64,000 nucleotides of DNA from Nemophila menziesii (GCA_029959085.1 JARWIR010000022.1:1674001-1738000), one strand, 5' to 3'. Shown: positions 24,038-36,916, counted from the first letter of the stretch. Made by a program: numbers and translations. The notes: a model not told the origin generated them from the letters alone.

Positions 24038-24177
24038 TTAATAAATGAAAAATAGTCTAATAAATTTTACCGTTCCTAGAAAAAGAATATTTTAGGGTCT
24101 TTTTTTTACAAATCTTTTGGAATGACAACCTGGGTTATATATTTACTAGAGTACCAATAAATATCATTTTTTGTTTT

Positions 24178-24436
24178 CTATTTTTTTTTATATGTGGGTG
24201 ACCCGGGCCAACTTGCGTGCAGTACGAATAATCTCACGGAGATATACACGCCTCTTCTATATATTCTCAGATAAATCAGAACTAGGTATCCATGTTCAGG
24301 GAGGAGTTCGAACCTTGTATCTCTTACTTATACACCCGTTAGGGAGAGGATTCAAATTTTGTACCTCTCCTTTAAGTGATGAAGAAATTGCAAATCACTG
24401 GCCAGTTGAGTTAATCCAACTGGTTAGATATCACAT
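24178..24436 (-). mobile_element. SINE-like retroposon
   Basis: On the minus strand the element has TTAACTCAACTGG (box A-like) near its 5' end, a perfect box B-like GGTTCGAACTCC further in, and an A-run at the 3' end (the T-run at 24178-24188). The two boxes are further apart than in a standard tRNA promoter, and no clean target duplication was found. The body ends in CCCGGGTCACCCACATAT before the A-run. Confidence 0.5.
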
Positions 24437-25713
24437 TTTTATTATAAGTAATGCTGGATATAAAAACAATATCATACAAATATAATTTATGATGTAAATA
24501 ATAAATAGTTTAATTATATAATTTTTAATAGAGTTTTTACTCTCTTACATAATTAAACTATTTACCATCTATATTATATATAATATTTGAGTGATTCCCA
24601 ATATTACACTTTTATTATCATTGACAATTACATAATTTAATTACGTAAAAAAGAATTTTTCTTTGGATAATATACATGACACATAAGAGATAATGAAATA
24701 ATGACATGTTAAAATGGTGACTGAAACTGTCACAAAAAAAACGGTGATTGAAAATGATAGAATATTCTCGAAAAAGAGGTAACTAAATCTGCATTCATTA
24801 AACATCAAAGTTCAGATTTGTTTACATCTGTATCCGCGATAGATGTAGTTTATCAACGATATATCCATTTATGAAATATAAGATAACAAATTTATAAAGG
24901 ATTAAAAGATATAGAAAAATACATTTAATTCAACATAAAAAGATTAAATAAATGCAAATTTAAATTTTAAAAAAATAAATATTTCAAAATTTGTCATAAA
25001 TAAATATTAAATTACGAAAATTAAAAAGGTAAAACATGATTTTTCGAGGTTTTTTACAATAGGAGGCAAAACAAGTAAAAAAAGATAAAACTTGCTATTA
25101 TATACGAGTAATGCATACTGAATTAATATGAGTATAAAGAGGGATTAGGATTTAGTTTCGGCTAAATAATGTCACAGCTGACAGTTTACAATCCATGACT
25201 AAGAAACTTAATTTTTTTTCTAAATTACCGCTATTATATATATCCTTAAATCCCTCAAAATAACTCTGTTAATTTCCAATTTAACACACACCTCACACAC
25301 ATACCTCTACCTCACACACATACCTCACCAACACTTAAAACACAAAACACACACCTCAAGTTCTAAGTATATCTGGTGAATTCAAACATAAATTTGCTAA
25401 ACTTATTCGATATCGTATATTTTGGTGAGGGAGAAGAGCTTTTGTGAAGCAATTAGAATAATGGTTTTGGGCTTTATGTGGATTGTTGGGTTGAAGTCTG
25501 GCTTACGGTTTGACACTGGAATAACTATGGTATCTGAGAATGATTCTGGTTGAGGAGCAAGGTTGTGATGTTGACTATGTTAAATTTTATAACTAATATT
25601 AGATTAGTGTGCAGTTGTGTGCCTTATCATGGCCTCGTTGTTTTCTTTTTTGTTTTACGCTAAAAATTGTTCGATCAAATGATTTAGAGACAAAAGAAGA
25701 GAGTATAATTTAG
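24437..25713. other. Intergenic; one AT-rich inverted repeat, no gene
   Basis: An inverted repeat at about 24493-24575 pairs AATAGTTTAATTATATAA with TTACATAATTAAACTATT. Near 25285-25370 CTCACACACATACCT-type units repeat. A short frame after the ATG at 25461 encodes about 30 residues without recognisable features. Nothing else can be supported. Confidence 0.5.
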
Positions 25714-25895
25714 GAGTAATGCTGGGTATCACCCAAAAAGTGATCACCCAAATATCACCTTCCTAGGTGGTCCAATTAAACTGTTTCTCTTTCCTGATTA
25801 CTTTTCTTCTCTCTCTTATATGAAGCAGTTTAACTGGACCACCTAGGAAGGTGATATTTGGGTGATCACTTTTTGGGTGATACCCAACATTACTC
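25714..25895. mobile_element. Foldback MULE-type MITE with 9-bp duplication
   Basis: A 182-bp element whose two ~70-bp arms are nearly perfect inverted repeats. The left arm starts GAGTAATGCTGGGTATCACC and the inverted right arm starts GAGTAATGTTGGGTATCACC. A short spacer of about 40 bp separates them. The 9-bp duplication ATAATTTAG (25705-25713 and 25896-25904) is exact. Transcribed RNA would fold into a long hairpin. Confidence 0.95.
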
Positions 25896-26129
25896 ATAAT
25901 TTAGGGACTTCCGGTAATTTACCATATTTAGAATATTTTTTAATGTAATTTGTGTATCTAATTATAAAAAATAGGATGATCAGTGGTGAAATTTACCCTA
26001 TTTAGAAGGTTTTATGTTGGTACTTTGCAAAGTTGTATGTTATTAAATCATTACATATCGATATACCAAGAGAAAAAGATAGGTCCGTATAGAGTAATTA
26101 AAACTTCAATTTGGTAGTGATTATTATTG

Positions 26130-27063
26130 TTCAGTTGCAGTTGCACGTTTAAGCAAATAGATTAAAATTACAGTTCAAAAACGTGCCAAAAGACTTGAAC
26201 TCAAAAAATTCGGTAACTTTGATTGTACAACTTTCGAAGCCAATTCACTTTGAGAATTAAGCTTACATGATACGGTCAGACTGGTATTAATAAATCAAGT
26301 TGATGGCAAGGTAATATTCTTTAATCATCTTCAGACGTTAAACCTTTTCAAGGTTTACAATATAAATGATGACACGTTCCAACGTTTAATCTTGAGATGT
26401 CCTTTGATTGAAATTTTGTGTATTAAGTATTGTACATCCTTGAAAAGGGTTAAGGTATCTATGCTTCATAACCTTAAGAAGATTTGCATTATCAGTTATG
26501 TGTATGGTTATGGGAGTCGTATAGAAATTCAAATATTTGACATTGGATGATATTTATTTTTCATCAACACATTTAAACAATATTTTTTATTAAATTTAAA
26601 GGTTATAGAAGGATCAAAATTTCAAGACATTCATTTAAGTGTGTAGTGTTAAATTTTGAGGACTTGAGAGATGTAAGCATTGATACTCCAAACTTGGAGT
26701 CACTTGAGCTTGATGACTTTACCGTTTCCCCTGATCTGTCGTTAATTAACACACAAAATCTATTGGTATTGAAATTATTCATATATTGTTATTGTACACT
26801 TGATACTAATACGTTATGCAAGCTGAAGCAACTTCTAAAAAAAGGGTTCAATGTAAAATCACATAATCTTTGTATCTGAGTTTTGTTGATGTAGGTAAGA
26901 TTCCGATTGTCCAAGTTGAGGAATTAAAATTCCGCTTTGATACTTATTCGTCAACATTTGAAATTTATTCAATAGTTTTTAGGCTTTATTACTAACTTTC
27001 CATCCAAGACCATTATAGTGAAAACTAATTATGATCACTTAGCCTTTATTTCAAGATACTGAT
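26130..27063 (+). pseudogene. F-box/LRR (FBD-type) protein pseudogene, left part
   Basis: Successive short frames read like the leucine-rich part of a plant F-box/LRR protein: VQKRAKRLELKKFGN, FFNHLQTLNLFKVYNINDDT, LILRCPLIEILCIKYCTSL, then DVSIDTPNLESLELDDF (26646-26879) and QVEELKFRFDTYSSTF (about 26905-26970). Stops and frame changes separate them, for example TGA just after FDIG near 26548. No F-box is left at the N-terminus. The series stops where the Copia element begins. In life such proteins select substrates for SCF ubiquitin ligases. Confidence 0.75.
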
Positions 27064-27068
27064 AAAAA

Positions 27069-27919
27069 TGTTGTGTTTTATTTGTATAAACCAGTAAAAC
27101 AATATAAGAACTAATGCAGAAATAAAATAAAAGTAAATAGTTAAATAACAATAATTAAATAACTTTACTTGTCGAGGCTCAGATTGGATCCGATGTCTTT
27201 AAGGTATTTAGGCCACGTACAGGTGTCATACGTTTGGTGACTTCAACCTCCAGGATACAACGACAAAACTATTCAAAAGAAACTGACACACGAATTCTTA
27301 AGAATTTCAACGAACTTAATAATGCTGCTTCTTTCTATCCCTCTCTTATAATTTTAATGCTTTGAAAAATGAATATGAAGAAAATGGTTTAGTTGGCCAA
27401 CTATTTATAGAAAATGAAAAAGTGGCTTGCCAAAGGTTGTGATGTTTCATTTTGGAGTTACGTTGTATTAATTTAAGATACAACGTTTACTTAAAAGACC
27501 AAAAAATTTGGGCTGGTCCAGATGGTTTGAACCTAAGGCCCAAAAGCCAAACAAAGATGATGGTCCAGGTTCATACCCCACCTAAGGCCCAACAAAGGTA
27601 TGGACCTAAGGCCCAAAAGCCCAACAAAGCTAATGGTCCAGGTTCAACCCCTACCAGACCTTTTTTTCTTTCTTCCTTTCTTTGCTTTATAAAAAAAGAA
27701 ATAAAATAACATATATTGTTTTTTACTTCTTTTAATTTCTCCAAATTACATGACTCAATTTCTCATTCAATATCAAATGATTTTAACCAAGTGAATATAT
27801 TACGTTAATCTTTACAACTTGAATAAACGTATTAATATCCGAATCATTTCATTACATTGAGTCACCGACTAACATCGTAAACATGGTCAACACTTGGGTA
27901 GAATCTCATTTATCCAACA
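27069..27919 (-). repeat. Copia 3' LTR
   Basis: 851 bp, TG...CA bounded. It differs from its partner by scattered substitutions and small indels (a few percent by eye), so the insertion is not recent. It contains two tandem ~70-bp blocks with CCTAAGGCCCAAAAGCC. Confidence 0.95.
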
Positions 27920-28599
27920 ATCCCCACATGAATGAAAATTGACTAACCACCTTAAAATATTATGCAAAAGAATGCTAAACACTTGAGAGAGAGCGAGAGA
28001 GAAGCGTAGAAGAATACTACATCGAGAAAGGTAGCTTTTGGCCTTGAACCTTATGTAGTAAGAGCTATCGGATTTACTTGCTAACTAGTGAACATGATGT
28101 CTTGAACTATTCAGCTTTTGTGTAAACCAAGACAATAAAACTTACATAGTATACTTCCAAACATTATTTGGTTCTCACGGTTGTGTCCATTTAGGGCCCT
28201 GGACAACTCCTGGTATTTCATGAATAATCGTCGGAGAATTTCGCCTTTAAAAATTCTCGTAGGGCGGCCCTACCCATGTTATTCATATAGGTGGTATCTT
28301 GTCAAGAGTATTCTGTATTACTCTATCTTATTTTATCAAAGATACAAGAACCATTAAAAGTTTAACTTATCCTTCACTTTTGCAAGTAGCACTGTTTAAT
28401 TTTGTCCTAGGAATGGTTTAGGGAGGTCTCCCCACAGTGCGTCGCACCAAGTTGCAGTTTCATGATTCAGTTTTCCCTTTGAACCTAGATTGTGGGATCT
28501 CCACTCTGCTAGGTAGGGTTCCCATCATGGCAACTCAGCTTTCGTAGGCTTAAGACCCATTCCCCTTGACAACACTCACACTTGCTCTCTTTGTAGACC

Positions 28600-31422
28600 T
28601 TTGGTCAGTGGATCCGCTATATTATCCTTTGATCGACATAATCAACTGTGATAACTTCGTTTGAAAGAAGTTGTCTAACGATATTGTGTCTACTATATAT
28701 CTGTCGAGACTTACCGTTATACATTTCGTTTAGTGCCCTACCAATGGCACTTTGACTATCTCAACGTATGCAGATAGCTGACGCAGGCTTTGGCCAATCA
28801 GGAATATCCTCTAGGAAATTCCGAAGCAACTCGGCTTCCTTAGTAGCTTTGTCTAAATCTATAAACTCAGATTCCATAGTGGATCTAGCTATGCACGTTT
28901 GCTTAGTGGATTCCCAAGACACGGCTCCTCCTCATAACATGTAGACAAATCCACTTGTGGATTTTAAGTCGGTGGAGTCTGATATCCAGTTTGCATCACT
29001 GTATCCTTCTAGTACAGCTGGATATCTTGTGTACAACAACCCTTCATTCATAGTGTATCTAAGATACCTCAGAACTCTTACAACACCAATCCTGTGGTTC
29101 TTCCCTGGATTATGTGTAAACCTACTTAGCTTGCTTACTGCATGTGCTATATCTGGCCTAGTGTAGTTTGTTAGGTTCACGAGACTCCCAATAACCCGAG
29201 AGTACTCCATCTGGTTAATCGTATCACCGGTCTTCTTAGCAAGATGTGAATTTACATCAACAGGTGTCTTGGCAATATTTGTGTCGCCATTACTAAATTT
29301 GTTTAATTCTTTCTCAATATAGCGTGACTGAGATACTATAACACCTTTAGATGTTCGGAGAATCTTGATACCCAAAATAACATCCGCAAGGCCTAGATAT
29401 TTCATGTCAAACTTACTTGAAAGCATCCTCTTGGTGAATGTAATCACATCATTGTTACTTCCAATGATTAACATATCATCCACATACAAACAGACAATGA
29501 CATTAACTGTTTTACATAAACGCATTTGTCACATTCATTGATCTTGAAATCATTTGAGATCATGAATCTATAAAATTTGTCATGTCATTGCTTCGGTGCC
29601 TGTTTTAAACCATATAAAGATTTAACAAGCTTACATACTTGGATCTCCTTCCCTGGAACTACGTAACCCTTAGGTTGTTCCATATATATCTCTTCATTTA
29701 GTTCTCCATTTAGGAAAGCTGATTTTACATCCATTTGATGAATTTCGAGCTTGTATATTGAAACTATAGAGATTAGCATTCGAATGGATGATATTCTCGT
29801 GACTGGAGAATAAGTATCAAAATAGTCAAGTCCTTCTCTTTGACTATAACCTTTTCCAACAAGGCGAGCCTTGTATTTCTTAATAGACCCATCGGTCTTT
29901 AGTTTTTTCTTGAATATCCATTTGCATCCAAGTGGTTTATTCCAGGATGGAGATACACTAGTTCCCATGTATGGTTTTGCATAATGGATTCTATCTCACT
30001 ATTTACCGCTTCTTAAGAGGCGTCAGGGTTTGACATCACATCGTTGAATGTTCATGGTTTGTCATTTCTTCTTGTTTCTCCTTCATTTGGCAATTATTAT
30101 TGATCTTACTTTTCAGTTGACAATGATTCTTGATCTTTCTCTTCTTGAGTTGTATCACGTGTTCTTTTCAAGGAACCAGATTCTGGTGAGGTCTTGTACG
30201 GAAAGGTTGTTTCAAAGAAATGTGCATTTTTTGATTCAATCACCGTATTGACGTGAATGTCAACATGACAAGATTTGTGTACCAAGAATCTTTATGCAAA
30301 ACTGTTGTAAGCATATCCAATAAATACGCAATCAATGGTCTTTGGTCCTATTTTGACCATTTTAGGAGTAGGAATTGATACCTTTGCCAAGCATCCCCAC
30401 ACTTTTAAATATTTGAAGGAAGGTGGTTTTCCTTTCCATAATTTGTAAGGAGTTTTATCTACCTTCTTGTGTGGTACCTTGTTGAGGATGTGATTTGCGG
30501 TGAGCAAATCCTCTCCCCACAAGTTCTATGGTCACCTTGAGTTAATCAACAAGGTATTCATCATTTCCTTCAACATGCGGTTCTTGCGTTCAACAATCCT
30601 GTTTTGTTGCGGCGAGTAGGGGGCCGTGTTTTGATGGATGATTCCATGTTTAGCGCAAAAATCCTCAAAAGGAGACACATATTCTCCTTCCCTATCTGTT
30701 CTAAGATTCTTACTCTTTTTATTTAGTTGATTCTCAACTTCAATTTTGTATTGCATAAATGCTTCAAAGGCCTCATCCTCACTTCGAAGCAAGTATATTT
30801 GACAATACCTTGTGCAATCGTCAATGAAATTTATGAAATACTTTTTACCACTAGGTTGCACAAATTTCAAGTCACATATGTCATTGTGAATTAACTCTAA
30901 AGGTACCAAAGTCCTTTTTATAGATTTAAATGAGGTTTTTATTAATTTTGACTCAACGCATACTTCACATTCCATTTGAGAATTGAAGTTCACATTAGAT
31001 AGTAACCTGGTGTTTACTAACTTATTTAATGAACCAAAATTAACCTCTCCAAATCTATCGTGCCATAAATTAGGTGATTCAAGGATATATTACTTTCTCG
31101 ATTACATTTTGATAGGCACTACGGTCATTACATTCATCTTAAATAAACCATCACATAGGTACCCTTTGCCCACAAATATCCCACCTTTAGTGAGAATAAA
31201 TTTATCAGACTTAAATACTAGTTTGAAGCCATTCTTACTCAATAACGAACCTGATACTAGATTCCTTCTAATGTCAGGCACATGGAGAACGTTATAGAGA
31301 TTCAACTCTTTTTCAGAAGTCATTATTAGAATAACGATTCCAGATCCAACTACTTTTGATGTAGAGAAATTTCCCATACATAAAGTCTCTTCAGTAGTTG
31401 AAACTTTGTATGTCTTGAACAT
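28600..31422 (-). pseudogene. Copia pol pseudogene (integrase, RT, RNase H)
   Basis: Read right to left, the pre-integrase region ([27 protein letters not shown]) is followed by integrase with the D,D,E residues in DICDLK, LRTDREGEY and PQQNRIVERKN (30532-30993) and its C-terminal part (30292-30522). Reverse transcriptase follows (29585-29968 and 28932-29525; catalytic YVDD in [11 protein letters not shown]). RNase H (about 28600-28920) begins ARSTMESEF and shows DSQSAIGRALN. A TGA in place of a tryptophan codon and a shift split RT near 29525-29590, and more stops lie in RNase H. No functional polyprotein is possible. Confidence 0.93.
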
Positions 31423-32298
31423 ACATGTCAGGTGACCTTAGTATCCACCCACCAGTGTTTGGTATTGCCAACCAAATTTACTTTAGAAACTACTGTAGTA
31501 AAATCAATCTTATTTGATCTTAGTCATGGTTGCTTGGCCTTAGTTTCCTTTCATGGAATTTCCTTTACCCTCTGTGATTTCGGTCGTCTATTCCTTTACA
31601 CAGATTGTCATTTCCATTTAACCTCTTAGACTCCTCAACGGGTCTATAAGAGTCGGGATCATCCCACAAATGTATTTTGCATAAGTGAAATTGATGATTG
31701 TATGTTGTTACCGATTCCATCATTTCTGGACATATTGTTTATCTTGGAAGACATCATTTCAATTACCAAGGATTACACAATATTATAGATAATTCAAACA
31801 AACGAATTATTCAACCTTTCTTACTAAAAGACAACAAAAAAATTTGATTCTTTCTTACGACAAAATGGTTAAATTAATTTTAATTTCCCAACTTTTATAT
31901 TCTTGTTAGTCCCCCAAGTTTTTATATTCTTGTTGTAGAGGATCGAAGAAATTAAAGAGATAATCGATTCGCGTAAAAGAAGAATCTCAATCAATTAAGA
32001 ATTCTTTTAGCGGAAATTTTTTAAACCACAAGGTTCGACAAGTATGCAGATACTAGCAAGATTAATATTAGTTGTTAAAAAACATACTAATTACAACGTA
32101 ATATGACGTTAGTAAGCGAGTATTTTTCTAGTATGTATACACAAGCCTAGAAATCAGAATAAGAGAAAAGAAATAGAATGTAATATTCATGTTCTGTATA
32201 CACAGACCGAATTTTTTTTTTCAAAAGTAAAGTTTATAAAAACTTAAAAAGAACATATTTTCTGGTTTATACCATGTGAATCATAAATACCTTAAAAT
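31423..32298 (-). other. Copia leader and gag remnant
   Basis: Only about 0.9 kb separates the pre-integrase region from the 5' LTR, too little for a normal gag. No CCHC knuckle or gag motif could be read in any frame. A primer-site-like CATGGTATAAACC lies about 20 nt from the LTR but does not match the usual TGGTATCAGAGC well. Confidence 0.5.
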
Positions 32299-33132
32299 TG
32301 TTGTGTTTTATTTGTATAAACCAGTAAAACAATATAAGAACTAACGCAGAAATAAAATAAAAGTAAATAATTAAATAACTTTATTTCTCGAGGCTCGGAT
32401 TGGATCCGATGTCTTTAAGGTATTTAGGCCACGTACGTCTTACGTTTGCTGGCTTCAACCTCCAGGATACAACGACAAAACTATTCAAAAGAAACTGACA
32501 CACGAATTCTTAAGAATTTCAATGAACTTAAGAATGCTGCTTCTTTCTATCTCTCTCTTATAATTTTAATGCTTTGAAAAATGAATATGAAGGAAATGGT
32601 TTAGTTGGCCAACTATTTATAGAAAATGAAAAGGTGGCTTGCCAAAGGTTGTGATGTTTTATTTTGGAGTTACGTTGTATTAATTTAAGATACAATGTTT
32701 ACTTAAAAGACCAAAAAACTTGGGCTGGTCCAGATGGTTTGAACCTAAGGCCCAAAAGCCCAACAAAGATGATGGTCCAGGTTCATACCCCACCTAAGGC
32801 CCAACAAAGGTATGGACCTAAGGCCCAAAAGCCCAACAAAACTAATGGTCTAGGTTCAACCCCTACCAGACCATTTTTTCTTTCTTTCTTTCTTTGCTTT
32901 ATAAAAAAAAAGAAATAAAATAACATATATTGTTTTTTACTTCTTTTAATTTCTCCAAATTACATGACTCAATTTCTTATTCAATTTCAAATGATTTTAA
33001 CCAAGTGAATATATTACGTTAATCTTTATAATTTGAATAAACGTATTAATATCCGAATCATTTCATTAATTGAGTCACCGACTAACATCGTAAACATAGT
33101 CAACACTTGGGTAAAATCCCATTTATCCAACA
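32299..33132 (-). repeat. Copia 5' LTR
   Basis: 834 bp, same termini and internal blocks as the left LTR. It lacks a short ATAACAATAATTAA stretch present in the partner. Confidence 0.95.
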
Positions 33133-33169
33133 AAAAAGAACACAAAAAACCAAGTGTTGGTATTAAGAA

Positions 33170-33283
33170 CTAAGGGAGGTGAAAGTTGAAATCTATGATG
33201 CAACCAAAGGTAAGTGGCAACCAAGTAACCGTAAGAGTTTGAAAAATGCACCACTTAATGTAATAGAGTTATGTTTAGGTTAA
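33170..33283 (+). pseudogene. Possible right part of the F-box/LRR pseudogene
   Basis: Thirty-seven open codons directly beyond the Copia insertion (REVKVEIYDATKGKWQPSN..., then NAPLNVIELCL) have a basic/hydrophobic pattern compatible with the C-terminal part of FBD-type F-box proteins. The link rests mainly on position: this is the sequence that would have been contiguous with the left part before the insertion. Confidence 0.35.
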
Positions 33284-34079
33284 CATGGGAAGCAACATTT
33301 GCATAGTAAAAGAGTTTTCTCAAGTTTTGGTTATTGAAAGGAGATTTGAACGAGAGGATCAACTTTGTCGGTTATTTGTATCCTTTGAATAATGGGCACT
33401 ATTCTGTTTTTGTAAAACTGGAATAAATACAGAATTTTAATGGACAACTGGAAATTGCAGGTCGAGTAATTATAGAATTCTCTATATTGTATAGATGAAC
33501 CAAGGTGGCTCAGATCTTGATTTAAATGGAAACGTTACATTAAGTCTTCTTTTATAATAACCATTTATTTGGTTATTGTAAAATCATTTAGTTGATTAGT
33601 TTGTGAAAATATATATACTTAGGGGTGGGTGTAGCTTTGTGGTTGGAAATATACATGATCCAAGTCGTAGAGACATTAAGTTGGGCCAGGTATAATGTGT
33701 TCTTCTCATTCAAATTTACATTATCATGTTTTTCTTCCTATTAGTGGAAGTGAATTAACCAATATCTCCATTTTGGGCAAAACAATAAACAAGACTGGTT
33801 GTTCAGATTATAATTACCAACTTACATCGTTAAAACTCCATGCCTGTTGATGCAATCTTAGATGTACTAAAATGGAAAAAGAAAAAAAAAAGGATGTGAT
33901 AATAATTTAAATGTGCAAATGGGATTGAGTTTTGAGATGAGAGTTGTATCTTGGTGGGGGCAATTCCGATATTACAGCCATGACAAGTTAAAACTCTTTC
34001 ACAACCAATAAAGATCGAGAAAATGGTATTTAGGGTATTGAACACACACCCCTTTTTCAATCCAAACCTTTCTTTTTTG
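33284..34079. other. Intergenic, no gene seen
   Basis: AT-rich sequence without recognisable coding content, tandem repeats or element ends. Confidence 0.5.
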
Positions 34080-35260
34080 CTCTTCTTACTAAAGACCTCT
34101 CATAAGATTTAACACTAAAATCCAAAAACCCGATTACAATTATACCCCTTTTTGTTTTTATTTTCCCTATATATACTAAATATATCATTTCTGATTTATA
34201 AATCATTTCTAAACAAAACCCTAGAAAGCTTCTCTCTCCTTTCAACATCCACCACCACCACCGAAATAGCCACCCCACCAACACCACCACCAAGCTCACT
34301 TATCTTCTCCGGCGAATCAGCTTGGCTTGGCTTCTTCGGCGAAAACAACAGTCACCAAGCTCCTACTGTAGCAGTCGAACAACCTCCGTCTTCAACCAAG
34401 CCTCCTCTCTCTTCCAGGCGAAGCCAGCAGATCGGCGAATCCAAGCCTCTTCTTCTCCGGTTTACAGATCTCGCGCGAGCACTGCTGTCTTCTTCTCCGG
34501 CCTCGAGCACTGCTGCTTTCTTCTCCGGCTCTCTAGCACTCATCCATGGAGCTCAAACTAATCCATGGTGGTTTTCCACTCCAACTGTTCGAGAAGGCAT
34601 GCATCTTTGACGAAGAAAGAAGCTTATCCATAGAGCAATGGATCCTGGAGGTCAAAACGAGCACCACCACCAGTCATTTGAGCTCGCTGCTGCACAGATC
34701 CGAGGCCTGCAGCTCCGACGAGGCTAGATCTGCTGCCATGGAAACCCGAGCACCACCACCGTCGATGATGTGAACTCACGCGTGAAGATGCTCTTTGTTT
34801 TTTTTATTAGCGTACATAGTAAGCTTGAGGAGTAGGGTTTTTTTAATTTTTTTTAGATCTGTTTTGACCAGATCTGGTCAAAGTAAAAGTTAGATTTGAA
34901 TTGTTTATTTTTTCTAATTCATTTGAAAATGGAAAGAAATGTGAATAAAATATTATTTTGGCTTTTCACTCTTTGATCTTTAATTATACTCATCAAAATT
35001 GTCGGAGTACTCAGCAAATAGTCGGAGTACTCAGCAAATTGTCGGAGTACTCAACAAATTGTGCCGATACTCTATGTTTTTCCGGTGACCGGTAACTGGT
35101 GGTCGGAGGTTCGTGGTCGGAGGTCGGTGGTCTGAGGTCGGAGGTAGGTGGGTAGTGGTAGGTAGTGGAGAGAGAAACAGTGACATCACACTTTTTTTGT
35201 CTTTTAGTGTTAGTAAGGGTAGGAAAGACAATTGTCAAAACAGAGGTCTCTAATAAGAAG
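34080..35260. mobile_element. Non-autonomous DNA element, promoter-bearing family, copy 2
   Basis: The left end CTTCTTACTAAAGACCTCT and the inverted right end CTTCTTATTAGAGACCTCT match at 17 of 19 positions. The left 150 bp parallel copy 1 (CCAAAAACCC, T-run, CCTATATATACT box, CTTCTCTCTCC leader). The middle (34230-34780) is GC-richer with an open frame rich in Ser, Thr and Pro, which may be captured host sequence but looks like no known protein. No clear target duplication was found. Confidence 0.5.
35000..35075. repeat. 20-bp tandem repeat, 3 copies
   Basis: The unit AGTCGGAGTACTCAGCAAAT is repeated with small changes in the 3' part of the element, followed by a degenerate GCCGATACTC. It parallels the CTCAGCAA motifs in copy 1. 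Confidence 0.85.
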
Positions 35261-35412
35261 GAATTCCTAGACCATACTCTATAGAGAAGAAATATGGTCT
35301 CCAAGACCCTAAGTATAATTCACCCATAAAGATCTAAGCCTTGACTATAAATATGTACTCAACTAATATGAGGTTACAACATCTTATTCACATGATCCAT
35401 TCCTTTTGTAAT

Positions 35413-36916
35413 TGGTGTCGCCTAGGGTGTGATAAAAATAAGATAATAAAATAGAATAACCGATGCACTAACACCTAGACTAAACACGGTACTCAATGCA
35501 AGTATCACATGTCGTACGCAAGTCTTAATGATAAGTAAGAATTCGTTCTCAGGGACTTAGTGTGTTATACGAATGGATTAACAAAAAAGCGTAGTAATTA
35601 ATAACTAATGAATTTAAAGACAGAAAAGTAAATATGATTGATTGGATAGAATAATGATTAAACAAAATTAAGCTAAGACAATAAAATAAAAGATGTAAGA
35701 ATAAGATAGAGAGTATAGCTCAGGTTTTGCTAGTATGCACTAATACTTCTATTTCTTCTACTAGTTAATAAGGGTGATTAAAGCTCTTACATAAGTAGCC
35801 AGGATTCTATATTCCTCCTAACCCCCTTCCGGGTGGACTTAAGAGACGACCTAATAATTACTAGGGGACTTGGGTAAGGGGACCCTGCAAATAATGATCG
35901 GTGATTAAATCTCAAACCCTAATGACTATTTAGTTAGGCAAACCCTAGCGGATCACTACCGCACACTAGATGCTTATGTGATGTTTCAATAATTAGACAC
36001 CCCTTCCGGGTGACCATCTAACTACTATTAGCACAACCCTAATTTGATCAGGAATAAGACAGACAATAAATCAAAGCACATAAAACAAATATATGTTGAG
36101 AAACTATAATCAATTTAAAATAGTTTTCCCAAAAAAACTTAGATAGAAGAAAATAGAATTAAAAGATTATATATATGCAAAACACAAGCTATGGGAAAAT
36201 TAGTTCATACTAGAAAGAAATAAACTAAAATAAAGATCCTTATGTCAACTTGCTTCTCTTGAATGATGAATAAACTTAACAATTAATTGTGGGAGGCAAG
36301 GACATGTTTACAATAGTTAAATGGGTTTATTTATAGGTGTTTAGGAAGCCCTATGTCGGATTACTTGGAGTATAAGACAACCAATTGGACTTCTTTTTCA
36401 AATCAATTTCATTTCCTAAAATATAGGAGAAAGGATAAATTGCTGCTGTCTTGTTTTGGTCGTAACTTCTTAGTTATTGCTCCGATTTTCGCCTACTTTA
36501 TATCGAAACGACCGCATCGAAAAGGTGTACACTTTTCCTTTTGATTGATTCTCCAAATTCCCATCTAATTTTGAGTTATCTTCACTTTAGTGGACGTGGT
36601 TGTAGAATCTCAGATTTACTTGGTAACTTTTCCTTTCCTATTTTATCTGTACCTTTTTATCTCCAATTTCCATCCATATATTCTTTCCTTATCTCTTTTA
36701 GAATTGATTTGCATTTAAATAATCACCATATATCTTTAAATCTTCACATTAACACACAAATTGTACCAAATATGCTCTAAAAATAATAATTCATCAAATC
36801 AAGACAATAAATAGAAAAATATCAAAATATGACTAAAAATCGAATATTAATTGATCATAAACTCCCAAAATGATGTCTCCAACCTAGATTATTATATCAG
36901 AAATAAGGAGACATCA
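35413..36916 (-). repeat. 3' LTR of element A
   Basis: 1504 bp. On the minus strand it runs from TGATGTCTCC to GGCGACACCA. It contains the block GTCACCCGGAAGGGGTGTCT, shared with B, C and the solo LTR, and is the closest relative here of the interrupted minus-strand LTR at 52479-64000. Confidence 0.93.

Larger units (their letters stand above)
27069..33132 (-). mobile_element. Ty1/Copia LTR retrotransposon (minus strand), degraded
   Basis: Two direct LTRs (27069-27919 and 32299-33132, TGTTG...CAACA) flank pol-like sequence in minus orientation. The whole is bracketed by the 5-bp duplication AAAAA (27064-27068, 33133-33137). On the minus strand the polypurine tract ATGTGGGGAT precedes the 3' LTR (left). 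Domain order in that direction is gag/protease remnant, integrase, reverse transcriptase and RNase H, the Copia order. Gag is largely missing, and a canonical tRNA-Met primer site was not found next to the 5' LTR (right). It inserted into the F-box/LRR pseudogene. Confidence 0.93.

Noticed and set aside
25461..25553. 30-codon frame after an ATG
   Set aside because: Too short, no similarity or context to support a peptide gene.
30983..31297. 104-codon plus-strand frame within the Copia element
   Set aside because: Antisense shadow of the minus-strand pre-integrase region.
34152..34610. 152-codon Ser/Thr/Pro-rich frame as a gene
   Set aside because: It lies inside a non-autonomous element, has overlapping long frames on both strands and no recognisable domain; composition alone explains the openness.
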